From Methanobacteriota archaeon (lineage in GTDB: Archaea; Thermoplasmatota; Poseidoniia; Poseidoniales; Poseidoniaceae), in NCBI GenBank assembly GCA_002697705.1, contig NZXL01000053.1, forward strand, positions 4,215 to 10,141: a DNA stretch of 5,927 nucleotides, read 5' to 3'. Both the position numbers and the translations under genes were made by a program. This document shows positions 5,793 to 5,927 of this stretch, piece by piece. How positions within the stretch are numbered: the stretch's first letter is position 1; each line of letters starts with the position of its first letter. The notes under the pieces were generated by a model that was not told the origin of the DNA, ran no database searches, and saw only the letters and a program-made list of their open reading frames with translations.

Positions 5793-5799
5793 AATAAGA

Positions 5800-5927
5800 A
5801 TGGAATTAACCGCTTGGCAGAGATTCTGCAATAGAATCCTTGGTAGGTTGATTAAGAAAAGAGCTCGTAGAGATAAAGAACTTGCAGATAATTTAGTCAA
5901 GGGTTCGATGGGCATAATGCCTGAAGT
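5800..5927 (+). CDS. Probable type II/IV secretion platform membrane protein (GspF/TadC/ArlJ-like), N-terminal fragment
   Basis: Only 42 complete codons lie in the window; the gene continues past the right edge. The fragment has W-Q-R-F near residue 6, then R-I-L-G-R-L-I-K-K-R-A-R-R, a basic amphipathic stretch, and L-A-D-N-L-V-K-G-S-M-G-I-M-P-E. Archaeal GspF-domain proteins often open with an aromatic/Gln motif, a G-x-x-x-K-K-R stretch, then L-x-x-x-L-x-x-A-x-M-x-I-x-P-E before the first membrane helix, so the fit is good although no helix is visible yet. Position directly after the secretion ATPase, 13 bases from its stop and in the usual E-then-F order, is the other main support. It would be the inner-membrane platform that the ATPase drives. 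Confidence 0.7.
   Translation, partial: MELTAWQRFCNRILGRLIKKRARRDKELADNLVKGSMGIMPE

Noticed and set aside
5786..5797. ATG overlapping the secretion ATPase stop (TGATG) as the start of the next gene
   Set aside because: This frame closes after three codons (ATG GGG GAA TAA). The ATG at 5800 has the ribosome site and gives the GspF-like N-terminus.
1..5927. CRISPR array, transposon ends, tRNA or rRNA, or a defence island
   Set aside because: No spaced direct repeats, terminal inverted repeats with target duplications, cloverleaf or rRNA-like stretches were seen on either strand; genes and short spacers account for almost every base.

Overview
The window looks archaeal, most likely a planktonic marine Thermoplasmatota (a Marine Group II / Poseidoniales-type genome). 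The evidence is a UPF0200-type archaeal P-loop kinase, a GspE2-type archaeal secretion ATPase followed by the start of its F-type membrane partner, TATA-like rather than -35/-10 spacers, and clear Shine-Dalgarno motifs ahead of several genes, one with a TTG start. The base composition is A+T-rich by eye and looks uniform, with no sign of recent transfer. The lineage is an inference from gene content and style; no rRNA or other strong phylogenetic marker is present.

Layout. Positions 1-120 hold the last 39 codons of a + strand gene with the C-terminal motif of CPBP (CAAX protease/bacteriocin-processing) intramembrane proteases. It abuts, with no intervening base, a convergent - strand enoyl-CoA hydratase/isomerase gene (121-966). 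A 72-base divergent spacer separates that gene from a + strand two-gene ABC-2 exporter operon: an ATPase (1039-1833) and, two bases later, a 564-residue permease (1836-3530, TTG start) that appears to be two six-helix units fused in tandem. After a 71-base spacer containing a short hairpin comes a small archaeal kinase (best start 3602, end 4156). A 106-base spacer with a TATA-like box, a perfect 8-base palindrome and flanking inverted repeats leads to a type II/IV secretion (pilus-type) ATPase (4263-5786). Thirteen bases after its stop, with a strong ribosome binding site, the first 42 codons of its probable GspF/TadC-like membrane partner run off the right edge.

How the parts work together. 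The ABC pair forms one exporter of unknown cargo. The secretion ATPase and the following membrane protein form the motor and platform of a type IV pilus-like machine. No archaellum-specific gene is visible, so a pilus or other secretion filament is as likely as an archaellum. The hydratase acts on acyl-CoA in fatty- or branched-acid metabolism and is transcribed separately. The kinase stands alone between the two membrane systems and its substrate cannot be told from the sequence.

I see no CRISPR array, insertion sequence, tRNA, rRNA or defence island. The region reads as ordinary chromosomal archaeal sequence, with several local details worth checking: the fused permease, an in-frame 12-base tandem duplication in a basic tail, promoter palindromes, and start-codon corrections.
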